64,000 nucleotides of DNA from Pseudomonadota bacterium (GTDB lineage Bacteria; Chloroflexota; UBA5177; JAJPKF01), in the NCBI GenBank assembly GCA_021323865.1, contig JAJPKF010000023.1:1-64000 (forward strand). The letters are read 5' to 3'. The notes beneath the pieces were generated by a model that saw only the letters and a program-made list of their open reading frames with translations, ran no database searches and was not told where the DNA came from. Numbering within the stretch: the first letter of the stretch is position 1; each line of letters starts with the position of its first letter. Shown one piece after another: positions 1 to 9,158 of the stretch. A program made the position numbers and the translations under genes.

Positions 1-2
1 CG

Positions 3-506
3 ACGCCCAATCTCTCCTGGTCCACTCCCGATCCCATCACCTACGGCACGGCTCTCGACTCCACCCAGCTCGACGCCACCGCCGATGTGCCCGGCACCTT
101 CTCATACGATCCCGGGGCCGGAACGGTGCCCGATCAGGGCCAGGACACACTTACCGCGACCTTTACGCCCAGTGATGCCACGGATTACGTCAGTGGCGGC
201 CAGATACAGACCACCCTGACGGTGAATCCGCCCTCGGGCGGCGCCCGTCCGCGTCGACTCGCGGTTCACTCGGCTGCTGCCGGCAATGGTGGGGAGCGGC
301 TTCTGGGTGTTCTGGGCCTCCGCCCCTGGTGGTCGCATGGCTCGGCCATTCGGAGCTGGCCCGGCACACGGGGTTCGCACTTGACTCGGACCAGCCACTT
401 CATCCGGACAAGGCGAGGAACGCCGGATGGATCAGCCCTCAATGCGCGGGCCTACCGCGTAGAGCTGGCCATGCTCTTTATCAACGGCGCCTTCTCGACA
501 GGTTAG
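3..506 (+). CDS. C-terminal end of an Ig-like repeat surface protein (partial)
   Basis: The open frame enters from the left edge. Its first 75 or so residues read like a bacterial Ig-like/MBG-type repeat: ITYGTALDSTQLDATA, then GTFSYDPGAGTVPDQG, then LTATFTPSDATDY, ending in LTVNPP. Such repeats occur in large secreted or cell-wall proteins. After about nucleotide 230 the translation changes to an Arg/Trp/Ser-rich stretch with no domain character, so the biological end may be earlier or the gene may carry a frameshift near 235-240. The start lies outside the window. The repeat assignment is fairly sure; the C-terminus is not. Confidence 0.5.
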   Translation, partial: TPNLSWSTPDPITYGTALDSTQLDATADVPGTFSYDPGAGTVPDQGQDTLTATFTPSDATDYVSGGQIQTTLTVNPPSGGARPRRLAVHSAAAGNGGERLLGVLGLRPWWSHGSAIRSWPGTRGSHLTRTSHFIRTRRGTPDGSALNARAYRVELAMLFINGAFSTG

Positions 507-562
507 CCGCCGTCCCGACGGAGCTGCTTGCGCCCCGGGCCTGCGACTGAAGTGGTTTCCCC

Positions 563-1189
563 CTACCTGAGGGTGAGTGCCTGCTCCAACTGTGCCTGCC
601 GCAGAGACATGGTCAGATCGCCTCGGGTTCGTTCCAGCACGCCACGCACCAGGTCGGTCGTGCGGCGGAGCCCTCCGGTGAGGGCGTCCGGGAAATCGAC
701 GGTGATGAGGGCCGTATAGATGTCGTCCATGATCGCGAGGGCCCGCTCCCCATCGGCGTGTCTCTCGGCGCCGCCGTGGCGAATGACATCGAGGACATAG
801 CGGCGCATCTCGCTCGCCGCCTCTCCAAGTCCATTGAGATAGGGACCTAGCTCTACGTTGAGCTCATCGGGAGCGGGTGGTGGTCGACCCGCAATCAGAG
901 CCGACACCAGCGACGCTTCGGCATACTCCTTCTGGGCATCCTGAACGTACCCCGACCAATAGAGGTCCGGATATGAACAAAGGTCCTCCCGAATCTGACG
1001 CACGATCTCCGAGCCGTGCTCGAGAAGCTGTCCCGCCTCCTCGGCATCTCCCCTATGCAATGCGCGAATAGCGAGGGCAGCTTGCCGGATCAGCTTTCGT
1101 GTATCGAGGAGGGCCTTGTCGCGAGCGGCATTCTTGCGCTCCAGCTCGTCGGCCAAATGGCCCACGATTTCGTGGATTCGAGAGACCAT
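563..1189 (-). CDS. Translin family protein
   Basis: A 208-residue helical protein that matches the translin pattern known from archaea and some bacteria: RALHRGDAEEA near residue 43, then YPDLYWSGYVQDAQKEYAEA around 74-93, a PDELNVELGPYLNGLGEAASEMRRYVLD segment after residue 105, and FPDALTGGLRRTTDLVRGVLERTRGDLT near the C-terminus. Eukaryotic translins are octameric nucleic-acid-binding proteins and, with TRAX, RNases; the prokaryotic role is unclear. Its ATG at 1189 lies only 13 nt from the ATG of the divergent carboxypeptidase gene. Family assignment is from motif recognition; function is not inferred. Confidence 0.8.
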   Translation of the reverse strand: MVSRIHEIVGHLADELERKNAARDKALLDTRKLIRQAALAIRALHRGDAEEAGQLLEHGSEIVRQIREDLCSYPDLYWSGYVQDAQKEYAEASLVSALIAGRPPPAPDELNVELGPYLNGLGEAASEMRRYVLDVIRHGGAERHADGERALAIMDDIYTALITVDFPDALTGGLRRTTDLVRGVLERTRGDLTMSLRQAQLEQALTLR

Positions 1190-1202
1190 GCCATCATGTT
1201 AT

Positions 1203-2246
1203 ATGAGTCGATCCGGCGCCCCGCGGCGGCTTCGGGCCGCCATGCTGGGCGCCGCAACCGCCCTGCTGACCATTCTCCTCATTGGGTGGGGGCCCGAGCT
1301 GCGCGAACCCGGCATGGGATGGCAGCTCACCTCGACGCAGGCGGGAAGGCTCTCGCTCGACACGGTACCCTCGATACCTGCACCCATCGTGCAGCTGACG
1401 GACGGCGCCAGCGGACGGGTGCTCGCCGCGCGATCACCGTCGACCCGTCACGCGATCGGCAGCATCACCAAGCTGATGACCGCCATGCTCGCGGTGAACC
1501 GGCTGAAGCTGAACCGAGTGGTGACGGTCAGCTCTAAGGCGGCGTCAGAACCAGGATCAACAATGTGGCTCGTTGCCGGAGACCGGCTCTCGGTTCGCGC
1601 GCTCCTATACGGGATGCTCATCCCTTCTGGAAATGACGCCGCCGAAGAGCTCGCGCAGACGATGATGGGAACCGATTCTCGCTTTGCCGCCCTCATGAAC
1701 CGCCAAGCAAAGGCTTATCGTCTGCGCTGCTCCCATTACGTGACCGCCTTTGGATTGGACGCGCCTCATCAGTACTCCTGTGCTCGAGATGTCACTACGA
1801 TGGCTCGCTTTGTGTTGGGCAATCGTCTGCTGGCACGTATCGTGGGCACTCGACACGCGGTTGTTCATGGAGCCCAAAAGGGCCGAACCTTCGATCTCGT
1901 AACCACCAACCTGCTGCTGAACTGGTATCGGGGCGCCATCGGGGTAAAGACGGGAACAACGGATCAGGCGGGTGGGTGCGTGGTCGCAGCGGCGCGTCGA
2001 GGTGGTCATGTCATCCTTGCGGTGGTGCTGGGAGCGGGCGACTATGACCGCTTTCAGGATGCCGCCAGATTGCTTGACTTTGCATTTCATGACTACGTCT
2101 GGCCTGGTTCGGACTGGAACCGGTGGTCAACGGCCTCGCTCATCCGTCGCATCCGGGTGCGGCCCGGACCCATTCCCGGCTGGGAAGCCCCGTGGCTAAC
2201 GATCGGGCGGCGCGGTCTCGTTTCGGCTCCCTTCGACCCCCGCTGA
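1203..2246 (+). CDS. D-alanyl-D-alanine carboxypeptidase (PBP5/DacA family)
   Basis: A 347-residue serine peptidase of the penicillin-binding type that trims the terminal D-Ala from peptidoglycan stem peptides outside the membrane. All three active-site motifs are present: SITK at 87-90, SGN at 142-144 and KTG at 249-251. An N-terminal hydrophobic segment (about residues 13-30) after several arginines looks like a signal peptide or anchor. The ATG at 1203 is preferred because upstream codons run back into the divergent translin gene; an upstream ATG at 1188 is possible. The C-terminal beta domain seen in some PBP5 proteins is short. The next gene starts 3 nt downstream. Confidence 0.85.
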   Translation: MSRSGAPRRLRAAMLGAATALLTILLIGWGPELREPGMGWQLTSTQAGRLSLDTVPSIPAPIVQLTDGASGRVLAARSPSTRHAIGSITKLMTAMLAVNRLKLNRVVTVSSKAASEPGSTMWLVAGDRLSVRALLYGMLIPSGNDAAEELAQTMMGTDSRFAALMNRQAKAYRLRCSHYVTAFGLDAPHQYSCARDVTTMARFVLGNRLLARIVGTRHAVVHGAQKGRTFDLVTTNLLLNWYRGAIGVKTGTTDQAGGCVVAAARRGGHVILAVVLGAGDYDRFQDAARLLDFAFHDYVWPGSDWNRWSTASLIRRIRVRPGPIPGWEAPWLTIGRRGLVSAPFDPR

Positions 2247-2249
2247 GGA

Positions 2250-3146
2250 ATGGCCGAGCGCCTTCAGAAACTCCTCTCCCGAGCCGGAGTCAGTAGCCGC
2301 CGCCAGGCCGAGGAGCTGATCCGGGCGGGGCGAGTTACTGTGAACGGCGAGCCGGCCAGCATCGGTCAGATTGTCGACTCGACCGGAGCCGGCGTGATCG
2401 TGGACGGAAGACCACTGCGGCTCGAGCAACGCCGATACCTAGCGCTCAACAAGCCGAGAGGTGTGGTTACGACGACGACGTCAACTCGTGGTGAAGACAC
2501 AGTCGTCGGGCTCATTTCGGCACGCGAGCGGCTGTACCCTGTGGGACGGCTGGATAAAGACACAGCGGGACTTCTCTTGCTGACCAACGACGGAGAGTGG
2601 GCGAACCTCATCATGCACCCGCGAAACGAGATCGAGAAGGAGTACCGAGTCCTTGTGCGGGGTGGCGTCACGACCCGAGACATGGCCTGTCTGAGGGCCG
2701 GGACTGTGGTGGAAGGCAGACTCTCGATTCCCAAGTCGGTCGTACCGGTGGGAAACGAGGGCGGGAATACGTGGTTGACAGTTGTGCTCACGCAGGGCAG
2801 AAAGCGAGAGATCCGGCTGCTCTGCGCTGCCTGTGGGCATCCGGTGGTATACCTTGAAAGAGTGCGCATCGGCCACGTCGAGCTGGGGACGCTCGCCCCG
2901 GGGCGCTTTCGTGACCTGAGCAAGAGGGAAGTGGAGCGCTTTCGTGCAGGCCCCGCAACCGATGAACGTGCGCGAGCGGGCTCAGGAGCTGCGGATTCAG
3001 GTGGCAGTCGACGGCCCGGCAGGGGCCGGCAAGTCGACCATCGGAGAAGCGATCGCCCGCCAGTTGGACATCCCCGTTCTCGACACGGGATTGATGTACA
3101 GGGAAGTCACCCGAGCCGTCCTCGAAGACGGCCTGGATCTGGCTGA
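2250..3146 (+). CDS. RsuA/RluB/RluE-type rRNA pseudouridine synthase
   Basis: Isomerises a uridine in rRNA to pseudouridine. An S4 RNA-binding domain opens the protein (MAERLQKLLSRAGVSSRRQAEELI), followed by the catalytic domain with NKPRGVV and the signature PVGRLDKDTAGLLLLTNDG, whose Asp is the catalytic residue, and later LTQGRKREIRLL. The family normally ends near residue 235-240. Here the frame stays open for about 65 more residues, rich in Arg, Gly and Ser, which overlap the start of cmk out of phase. That tail is probably an accidental continuation. Lies between dacA and cmk, in the usual Gram-positive-like rluB-cmk-der order. Confidence 0.88.
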   Translation: MAERLQKLLSRAGVSSRRQAEELIRAGRVTVNGEPASIGQIVDSTGAGVIVDGRPLRLEQRRYLALNKPRGVVTTTTSTRGEDTVVGLISARERLYPVGRLDKDTAGLLLLTNDGEWANLIMHPRNEIEKEYRVLVRGGVTTRDMACLRAGTVVEGRLSIPKSVVPVGNEGGNTWLTVVLTQGRKREIRLLCAACGHPVVYLERVRIGHVELGTLAPGRFRDLSKREVERFRAGPATDERARAGSGAADSGGSRRPGRGRQVDHRRSDRPPVGHPRSRHGIDVQGSHPSRPRRRPGSG

Positions 3147-3660
3147 CGGCGACATTCTCGCCGGCCGTGCACGCCAGGTAGAGTTCGACCTGAAGGAGAA
3201 GAGCCATCTCTTCGCCGATGGCCGGATTCTCGCCGCCGCCGGGCTCCATCACACGGAAATCGACCGCAGGGTTTCGCAGGTGGCCGCGCATCCATCCGTC
3301 CGGCGGGTGCTCGTGGAGGCGCAGCGCCGTATCGCCGGTGCAGGTCCTATCGTCATGCTTGGTCGCGACATCGGCACGGTTGTACTTCCCAGCGCGGACG
3401 TGAAGCTCTTCGTGACCGCGACACCGGAAGCGCGAGCGGAGCGCCGACGGCGACAGCGCCAGCTCGAAGCATCCCCTGAGCCGGCACAGGCTGACTTCCT
3501 CGTCGATATTCAGGCTCGTGACGCCGAGGACAGCAATCGGCTGGCATCTCCGCTCAAACAGGCCACGGATGCCATCATCATCGTCACCACCGACCGGTCG
3601 GTGGAGGAGAGCGTTGAAGCGGCGTACGGCGCAGTAATCGACCGACTCGCGAAGGGCTGA
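2944..3660 (+). CDS. cmk: Cytidylate kinase
   Basis: Phosphorylates CMP and dCMP with ATP in the cytoplasm. The P-loop reads DGPAGAGKST near residues 23-32, followed by LDTGLMYR, the conserved nucleotide-binding region of bacterial CMP kinases, and later LGRDIGTVV and ATPEARAERR. Length (238) is normal. The GTG at 2944 has a GGAG eight bases upstream; an ATG at 2962 is an alternative without a good ribosome site. The first 200 nt overlap the open 3' end of the pseudouridine synthase frame. Followed after 9 nt by der, a widely conserved pairing. Confidence 0.93.
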   Translation: MQAPQPMNVRERAQELRIQVAVDGPAGAGKSTIGEAIARQLDIPVLDTGLMYREVTRAVLEDGLDLADGDILAGRARQVEFDLKEKSHLFADGRILAAAGLHHTEIDRRVSQVAAHPSVRRVLVEAQRRIAGAGPIVMLGRDIGTVVLPSADVKLFVTATPEARAERRRRQRQLEASPEPAQADFLVDIQARDAEDSNRLASPLKQATDAIIIVTTDRSVEESVEAAYGAVIDRLAKG

Positions 3661-3669
3661 TACTCCACC

Positions 3670-5004
3670 ATGGCCAAGCCACTCGTGGCCCTCGTGGGCA
3701 GGCCCAATGTGGGCAAGTCCCGCCTGTTCAACCGCCTCATCGGTGAACGGGCCGCCATCGTCGAGGATGTCCCGGGCACCACGCGGGATCGCATATACGG
3801 CGACTATGACTGGAACGGGCGAGACGTGGCGCTTGTCGACACGGGAGGACTGACAACCGGGGCCGCTGAGGATATCGCTGCGATGGCCATGGCGCAGGCA
3901 CGGGTGGCGATCGAACAGGCCGACGTGATTGTCATGGTTGTGGATGTGCGCGACGGAGTCATACCCCTCGACCAGGACATTGCGCAGATCCTGCGGCAGA
4001 GCGGAAAGGCCGTGATTCTGGCTGCCAACAAGGCCGATAATCGGCAGCTCATGGAGGGCGGGATGGCGTTCTACGAACTGGGCCTTGGAGACCCGGTTCC
4101 GGTGAGCGCCGAGCGCGGTCTCGGGACGGGCGACCTCCTCGACCGGATTGACGCAGCTCTACCGGCCGTCACCAGCGCCGCCGAAGACGTCGAGGCCGTC
4201 CGCATCGCCTTCGTCGGACGGCCGAACGTTGGCAAGTCGTCGCTGGTCAACACGCTGGTGGGATCCGAGAGGACCATCGTTGCGCCAACCCCCGGCACGA
4301 CCCGCGATGCCGTCGATACGGAGCTGCGCTTCAAGAAGCAGACCGTTGTTCTCGTGGACACGGCAGGGATTCGCCGCCGGGGCCGAATTGAACCCGGCAT
4401 CGAGAAGTACAGTGTTCTACGCTCTCACCGAGCCATCGATCGAGCGGATGTAGCCGTACTCGCTCTGGATGCAACCGGCCCACCGGCCGCTCAGGACGCC
4501 CACATCGCCGGGTTCGTTGAGCGCGAGGGCAAGGGATTGGTCATCGCCGTGAATAAGTGGGACCTGGTGGAGAAGGGCGACCGCACCATGAGATTCCGCG
4601 AGGCCGAGCTGGCAGAGGCCTTCAAGTTTGTGGACTATGCGCCCGTGGTGTTCGTGTCCGCCTTGACCAAGCAGCGAGTCCCTCACATCTTGGACCTGGC
4701 CCTCAGCGTCGCCGGGGAACGGGCCAAGCGGGTGCCCACAGGCCGGCTCAACGATGTGGTGCAGCGCGCGCTGCTCGACTTTCAACCGCCTGCTCGGCAG
4801 GGCCGACGGCTTCAGTTCCGCTATGCCACCCAGGTGGCCGTCTGTCCTCCGGCGTTCGTTTGCTTCGTCAATGACGCCTCTCTGGTCCACTTCTCCTACG
4901 AGCGATTCCTGGTAAACCGCCTGCGGGACCAGTTCGGATTCATGGGGTCTCCCATTCGACTCCACTTCCGGTCGCGGACCGACCGTCACGATTCGCCCCG
5001 TTGA
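3670..5004 (+). CDS. der: Ribosome-assembly GTPase Der (EngA)
   Basis: A 444-residue tandem-GTPase needed for 50S subunit maturation. Two complete G domains are visible: the first with GRPNVGKS at 10-17, DTGG and NKAD, the second with GRPNVGKS at 182-189, DTAG and NKWD. A C-terminal KH-like domain ends the protein, with the motif FVNDASLVHFSYERFLVNRLR-like sequence typical of Der. No residues appear missing. Directly downstream of cmk and probably cotranscribed with it. Confidence 0.97.
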   Translation: MAKPLVALVGRPNVGKSRLFNRLIGERAAIVEDVPGTTRDRIYGDYDWNGRDVALVDTGGLTTGAAEDIAAMAMAQARVAIEQADVIVMVVDVRDGVIPLDQDIAQILRQSGKAVILAANKADNRQLMEGGMAFYELGLGDPVPVSAERGLGTGDLLDRIDAALPAVTSAAEDVEAVRIAFVGRPNVGKSSLVNTLVGSERTIVAPTPGTTRDAVDTELRFKKQTVVLVDTAGIRRRGRIEPGIEKYSVLRSHRAIDRADVAVLALDATGPPAAQDAHIAGFVEREGKGLVIAVNKWDLVEKGDRTMRFREAELAEAFKFVDYAPVVFVSALTKQRVPHILDLALSVAGERAKRVPTGRLNDVVQRALLDFQPPARQGRRLQFRYATQVAVCPPAFVCFVNDASLVHFSYERFLVNRLRDQFGFMGSPIRLHFRSRTDRHDSPR

Positions 5005-5021
5005 TTGCATAGAATACACGC

Positions 5022-5681
5022 ATGGGATGGGCCTGCCCGAGCTGCGGAGACCTGAATCGGGGAGAGGCGGCTCAGTGTGCTGAGTGCCGCACCGCCCGTG
5101 GCGCCCGCATCGCGTTTCGGCTGGAACCGCAGCCCATGAATCCCAACCTGATCTGGCTCGCCACTCTATTCGGGGGCACCCTTGCCGGTTACACAATCGC
5201 CCTCTGGAACCTGCGTCTGCTCAAGCCCCGACAGTTCGCACTTGCAGCCGTCATCTATGGGCTCATCGCTATAGGGGGCTGGCTACTCTCGGTTTACCTG
5301 TTGGCAGTTCTGACCGGTGACTATATCGGTCCGCTACTGCCCGCCTTCGGCCTGCTCTTCGCGCTCGCAGTAAGCTTTCTCTTGGTGAGTATTCCTTACA
5401 ACCGCGACACCCTGGCCGTCCTCCAGTGGACCTGGTCGCATCCGCTTAAGAAGCTGGTCATCAAGGTCGGCAGGCGGCAGGGAGACGAATCCTCGCCCTC
5501 TCTTTCTCTCACCCCGATTCGGGTCGGCTACACAGCATTCGCGAAGGCCGAGGGTCAGCTCTTCGCCGAGGAGAATCGGGACCGACCGTTGACGGCCATT
5601 CCCATCATTCCGCCCCTGGTGCTGATCCTCAGCGCTGCCATCGGCTATCTGACACTCCTCCTCGCCAACCACTTCGTGTAG
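5022..5681 (+). CDS. Zinc-ribbon membrane protein of unknown function
   Basis: A 219-residue protein beginning with a RanBP2-like zinc ribbon (W3, C5, C8, N11, C19, C22), followed by a probable four-helix membrane part: hydrophobic segments at roughly 43-65, 73-100, 105-127 and 193-217. It shows no catalytic motif I recognise. It starts 17 nt after der and ends facing the mannose-1-phosphate guanylyltransferase gene, with a short GGAGGCCTCC palindrome (5682-5692) in the convergent gap. The ribbon suggests binding of a metal and a protein or nucleic acid partner; the function is unknown. Confidence 0.7.
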   Translation: MGWACPSCGDLNRGEAAQCAECRTARGARIAFRLEPQPMNPNLIWLATLFGGTLAGYTIALWNLRLLKPRQFALAAVIYGLIAIGGWLLSVYLLAVLTGDYIGPLLPAFGLLFALAVSFLLVSIPYNRDTLAVLQWTWSHPLKKLVIKVGRRQGDESSPSLSLTPIRVGYTAFAKAEGQLFAEENRDRPLTAIPIIPPLVLILSAAIGYLTLLLANHFV

Positions 5682-5695
5682 GAGGCCTCCAGGCC

Positions 5696-6793
5696 TCAGA
5701 CCAGCTCATCGCCCTCGGACTTGAGGCGATCGACGACTGCCTTGACCTCCTGCGCCCGACCCGCAGGGCAGATCAACAGTGCGTCGTCGGTGTCGACGAC
5801 GATGAAATCATTGAGCCCGATGGTCACGATCGTCTTGTCCGGGCGACCGTAGATCAACGTGTTGTGGGTGTCGATCTCCACGTGGTTGCCCCGAACCGCG
5901 TTCTCCCCCGAACTCGCCGTGAGCTCATCTCGCAGCACATCCCAAGCTCCGATGTCACTCCATCCCAACTCCAGGGGCATGACGGCGAATTCGGCCCCGC
6001 CCATCTTCTGAAAGAGACCGTAGTCAACGGATAGCCGCTCGATCCGGGGAAACTCGCGGCGAATGACCTCGTCAGCGCCAGGCCGGCCAAGGCTGCGTCC
6101 GATGACGTGGAGGCGCTCCGACGTTTCGGGAGCATGGCGCTCATACAGCTCGAGGATCTTGGCGGTCGTCCAGACGATGTAGCCGGTGTTCCAGAGGAAG
6201 CGGCCACTGCCGACGAACTGCTCGGCCGTTTCGAGATCCGGTTTCTCGATCTGGCGGACAAAGCCATATACATTGAAGCCGTCCACACGATCCAGCCGGT
6301 CGCCGATCTCGATATACCCGAGACCAGTGTTGGGATAGGTCGGCGGAACGTCGAGCTTGACCACCCATCCTCTTCCCACAGCCAGTTTGGCAGCCGCCCG
6401 AAGACCCTCGATAAACACTGACTCCTGACGAATGACGTGATCCGCCCCCCAGAGCGTGGCCACGGGTGTTCCGGGAAAACGGTGATCCAGCACCGTGACG
6501 GCGTAGCCGACTGCGGCGAGTGTGTCGCGCATCTCCGGCTCGGCAATGATGTTCTCCCGGGGGAGATCAGGCGCCTGCTCCAGCACCAGGCTTCCATACT
6601 GCTCCCCGGTCGATACGAAGACGCTCTCGATGCCGAAGCCATCGGCGAGGCGGCGGACCATGAGCTGAAACAGCGAATCCTCGCCGAGGAGCGGCTGGAA
6701 CTGCTTCGGACGACTGCGGCGGCTCATGGGCCACAGCCGCGTGCCCGAGCCTCCACAGAACAACAGCAGCTTGAGATCAGAGACGTTGGTCAT
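5696..6793 (-). CDS. Mannose-1-phosphate guanylyltransferase
   Basis: Makes GDP-mannose from mannose-1-phosphate and GTP, feeding glycan and glycolipid synthesis. The nucleotidyltransferase signature LLFCGGSGTRLWPMSRRSRPKQF is at the N-terminus (GGSGTRLWP, KQF), with LWGADHVI, FVRQIEKPD and FLWNTGY further on, as in the ManC core. At 365 residues it is the single-domain form lacking a fused phosphomannose isomerase. Start chosen at 6793 because a GGGAGG lies about 10 nt upstream; an in-frame ATG at 6814 lacks one. It follows ahcY on the same strand with a 104-nt gap. Confidence 0.9.
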   Translation of the reverse strand: MTNVSDLKLLLFCGGSGTRLWPMSRRSRPKQFQPLLGEDSLFQLMVRRLADGFGIESVFVSTGEQYGSLVLEQAPDLPRENIIAEPEMRDTLAAVGYAVTVLDHRFPGTPVATLWGADHVIRQESVFIEGLRAAAKLAVGRGWVVKLDVPPTYPNTGLGYIEIGDRLDRVDGFNVYGFVRQIEKPDLETAEQFVGSGRFLWNTGYIVWTTAKILELYERHAPETSERLHVIGRSLGRPGADEVIRREFPRIERLSVDYGLFQKMGGAEFAVMPLELGWSDIGAWDVLRDELTASSGENAVRGNHVEIDTHNTLIYGRPDKTIVTIGLNDFIVVDTDDALLICPAGRAQEVKAVVDRLKSEGDELV

Positions 6794-6918
6794 GCCCCAT
6801 GGACCTCCCGACATGCGACGAACCCGGATTGATCCGGCGGCAAAGGAGAGGTGACGGGGGCACGACGAGTAGGTCTCACCGTCCCTCCGCCTCCTTCAGA
6901 TCACTCTGAGCAGATCGG

Positions 6919-8187
6919 CTAGGTGCCGGACTGCCAGGATCTCATATACTCCTTCTGCTGCTCGGTCAGCGAATCGATCTTCAGACCCATGGATGCCAGC
7001 TTCAGGCGGGCCACATCCTTGTCGATCGCCTCGGGAACCCGGTACACCTGAGGCTCAAGCTTCGCGTGATTCTGGACCAGATACTCGACACAGAGGGACT
7101 GATCTGCAAAACTCATGTCCATCACGGCAGCGGGGTGGCCCTCGGCGGCGGACAGATTCAACAGGCGCCCATCGGCGAGCAGGTAGACCCGCTTGCCGTC
7201 CACCACAAACTCCTCCACAAACTCTCGCACCCTGCGACTGGTCTCTGACATGGAGCGCAGCGCCGCGATGTCGATCTCATCGTTGAAATGACCCGAATTC
7301 GCCACAATGGCGCCGTCCTTCAGAGATCGCAGGGTTTCGGCGTCCAGGACGTTGACATTGCCTGTAACGGTGATCAGGATGTCCGCGATCCGAGCAGCCT
7401 CCAGCATCGGCATGACCTCGAACCCATCCATGACCGCCTCGATAGCCCGGGTCGGATCAATTTCGGTCACGATGACGTGCGCGCCCAGACCCCGCGCACG
7501 AGTGGCGACGCCGCGTCCACACCATCCATAGCCGGCCACCACCATCCGCTTACCCGCGACGAGGACGTTGGTGGCTCGAATCAGACCGTCGATCGTGCTC
7601 TGGCCGGTGCCGTAGCGGTTGTCGAACAGATGCTTGGTATCCGCTTCATTGACCGCGATAACCGGGTAACGAAGCGCCTTGTCGAGCTCCATGCTGCGTA
7701 GCCGGATGACGCCCGTGGTGGTCTCTTCCGTGCCTCCGATGATGTTGGGGAGGAGATCGGGCCGGTCCTTGTGAAGCATGCTGACCAGATCGCATCCGTC
7801 ATCCATGGTGATGTTGGGCTTGTGATCGAGGACGGCTGAGATATGCCGGTAATACGTCGCGTTGTCCTCGCCTTTGATGGCGTAGGTGGGGATGTCATAC
7901 TCAGTGCTCAATGCCGCCGCCACGTCGTCCTGAGTGCTCAATGGGTTGGAGGCACAGAGATACACGTCCGCACCTCCAGCCTTTAGCGTCCGGGCAAGGT
8001 TGGCGGTCTCGGTGGTCACATGGAGGCAGGCACCGATCGTGAACCCCTCTAACGGCCGCTCGCGCTCGAAGCGCTCCCGGATGGCGGACAGCACCGGCAT
8101 GGAGGTGTCGGCCCACTCAATTCGGAGCTTGCCGCCCTCGGCAAGAACCTCGTCCTTCACGTCTCCTCGAGCCAAAACGTCCTGCAC
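6919..8187 (-). CDS. ahcY: Adenosylhomocysteinase
   Basis: Hydrolyses S-adenosylhomocysteine, the product of SAM-dependent methylation, to adenosine and homocysteine using bound NAD. Visible family blocks are [55 protein letters not shown], and the NAD site [20 protein letters not shown] near residue 215. At 422 residues it is the shorter form lacking the approximately 40-residue insert of many proteobacterial enzymes. The GTG start at 8187 follows a GAGAGGAG site that sits inside the end of the upstream kinase gene, 2 nt away, so the two are translationally coupled. Confidence 0.95.
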   Translation of the reverse strand: MQDVLARGDVKDEVLAEGGKLRIEWADTSMPVLSAIRERFERERPLEGFTIGACLHVTTETANLARTLKAGGADVYLCASNPLSTQDDVAAALSTEYDIPTYAIKGEDNATYYRHISAVLDHKPNITMDDGCDLVSMLHKDRPDLLPNIIGGTEETTTGVIRLRSMELDKALRYPVIAVNEADTKHLFDNRYGTGQSTIDGLIRATNVLVAGKRMVVAGYGWCGRGVATRARGLGAHVIVTEIDPTRAIEAVMDGFEVMPMLEAARIADILITVTGNVNVLDAETLRSLKDGAIVANSGHFNDEIDIAALRSMSETSRRVREFVEEFVVDGKRVYLLADGRLLNLSAAEGHPAAVMDMSFADQSLCVEYLVQNHAKLEPQVYRVPEAIDKDVARLKLASMGLKIDSLTEQQKEYMRSWQSGT

Positions 8188-8189
8188 GG

Positions 8190-9158
8190 CTAGGCTCCTC
8201 TCTGAACTGGAATTCGTTGTGACTGCTGCAGTGGCTCGATCGCGGTGATATCTCGGAGCCGCTCGTACCGTTCCTCAATGTGCCGCTCGCTTACCGATGA
8301 GAGACCGTCGATGGAAAAGTCTTCCACCGTGAAGCTGGCCATGACCGTACCGTAGGCAAGCGCCCGTCGAAGCACGTCTGCCTTTACCTCCTCTGCCCTG
8401 TCGAGATACCCTAGGAATCCGCCGGCGAAGCTGTCGCCGGCACCGGTGGTGTCCTTCACCTGTTCGCTCGGGAATGCCGGGATCGCCACATAGCCTCCGT
8501 CCGTGAACATCACCGATCCGTACTCTCCCCGCTTGATGACCACAGAGTGGGGACCCAATTCCCGGATGTAGCGGGCCGCCTCGTGGATGGGGTACACACC
8601 GGCGTACTCCCGCGCTTCCTCCTCATTCACGAGCACCACGTCAACATGCCTGATGACATCCGTAAGCGCTTCCCGCTTTCGGGCGATCCAGAAGTTCATG
8701 GTGTCCAGGGCAGTGAGGGTAGGCGCTCCGCACTGTTCAAGGACCATCAGCTGTAGCTCTGGATCGATGTTTCCGAGAAACAACGTTCTCGGTCGACGAT
8801 AGCTAAGGGGCAGTTCCGGGTGGAAAGACTCGAACACGTTGAGCTGCGTGTCGAGCGTATGCGCCACGTTCATGTTCTGGTCGTAACTCCCCACCCACCG
8901 AAACGTTCTCCCCGGTCGCCGTTGGAGGCCGTCCAGATTGCACCCCCTGCCCTGGAGCAGTTCGATGTGCCTCTCGGGAAAGTCCTCCCCAACAACGCCG
9001 ACCACGTTGACGCTGGTGAAGTTGCAGGCGGCGATCGAAAAGAACACCGCGGTCCCTCCGAGCGCGTCAGTCGCGTTCCCATGGGGCGTCTCCACTGTGT
9101 CCAATGCAATGGATCCGACTACCAGAGTACTCACATCAGCCTCAACGAGGTTAACCAT
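8190..9158 (-). CDS. PfkB-family kinase, probably a nucleoside kinase
   Basis: A 322-residue ribokinase-fold kinase. The C-terminal PfkB signature [17 protein letters not shown] carries the catalytic Asp (in GAGD), and an N-terminal [14 protein letters not shown] segment corresponds to the substrate-binding region. It sits between mtnP and ahcY and overlaps mtnP by 8 nt. The context suggests that it phosphorylates adenosine released by AhcY, which would return it to AMP; the sequence alone does not distinguish adenosine from a sugar substrate. Confidence 0.82.
   Translation of the reverse strand: MVNLVEADVSTLVVGSIALDTVETPHGNATDALGGTAVFFSIAACNFTSVNVVGVVGEDFPERHIELLQGRGCNLDGLQRRPGRTFRWVGSYDQNMNVAHTLDTQLNVFESFHPELPLSYRRPRTLFLGNIDPELQLMVLEQCGAPTLTALDTMNFWIARKREALTDVIRHVDVVLVNEEEAREYAGVYPIHEAARYIRELGPHSVVIKRGEYGSVMFTDGGYVAIPAFPSEQVKDTTGAGDSFAGGFLGYLDRAEEVKADVLRRALAYGTVMASFTVEDFSIDGLSSVSERHIEERYERLRDITAIEPLQQSQRIPVQRGA

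Noticed and set aside
563-834. A 73-residue frame within the translin gene (613-834, minus)
   Set aside because: It runs out of phase inside a recognisable family gene and has no ribosome site or motif.
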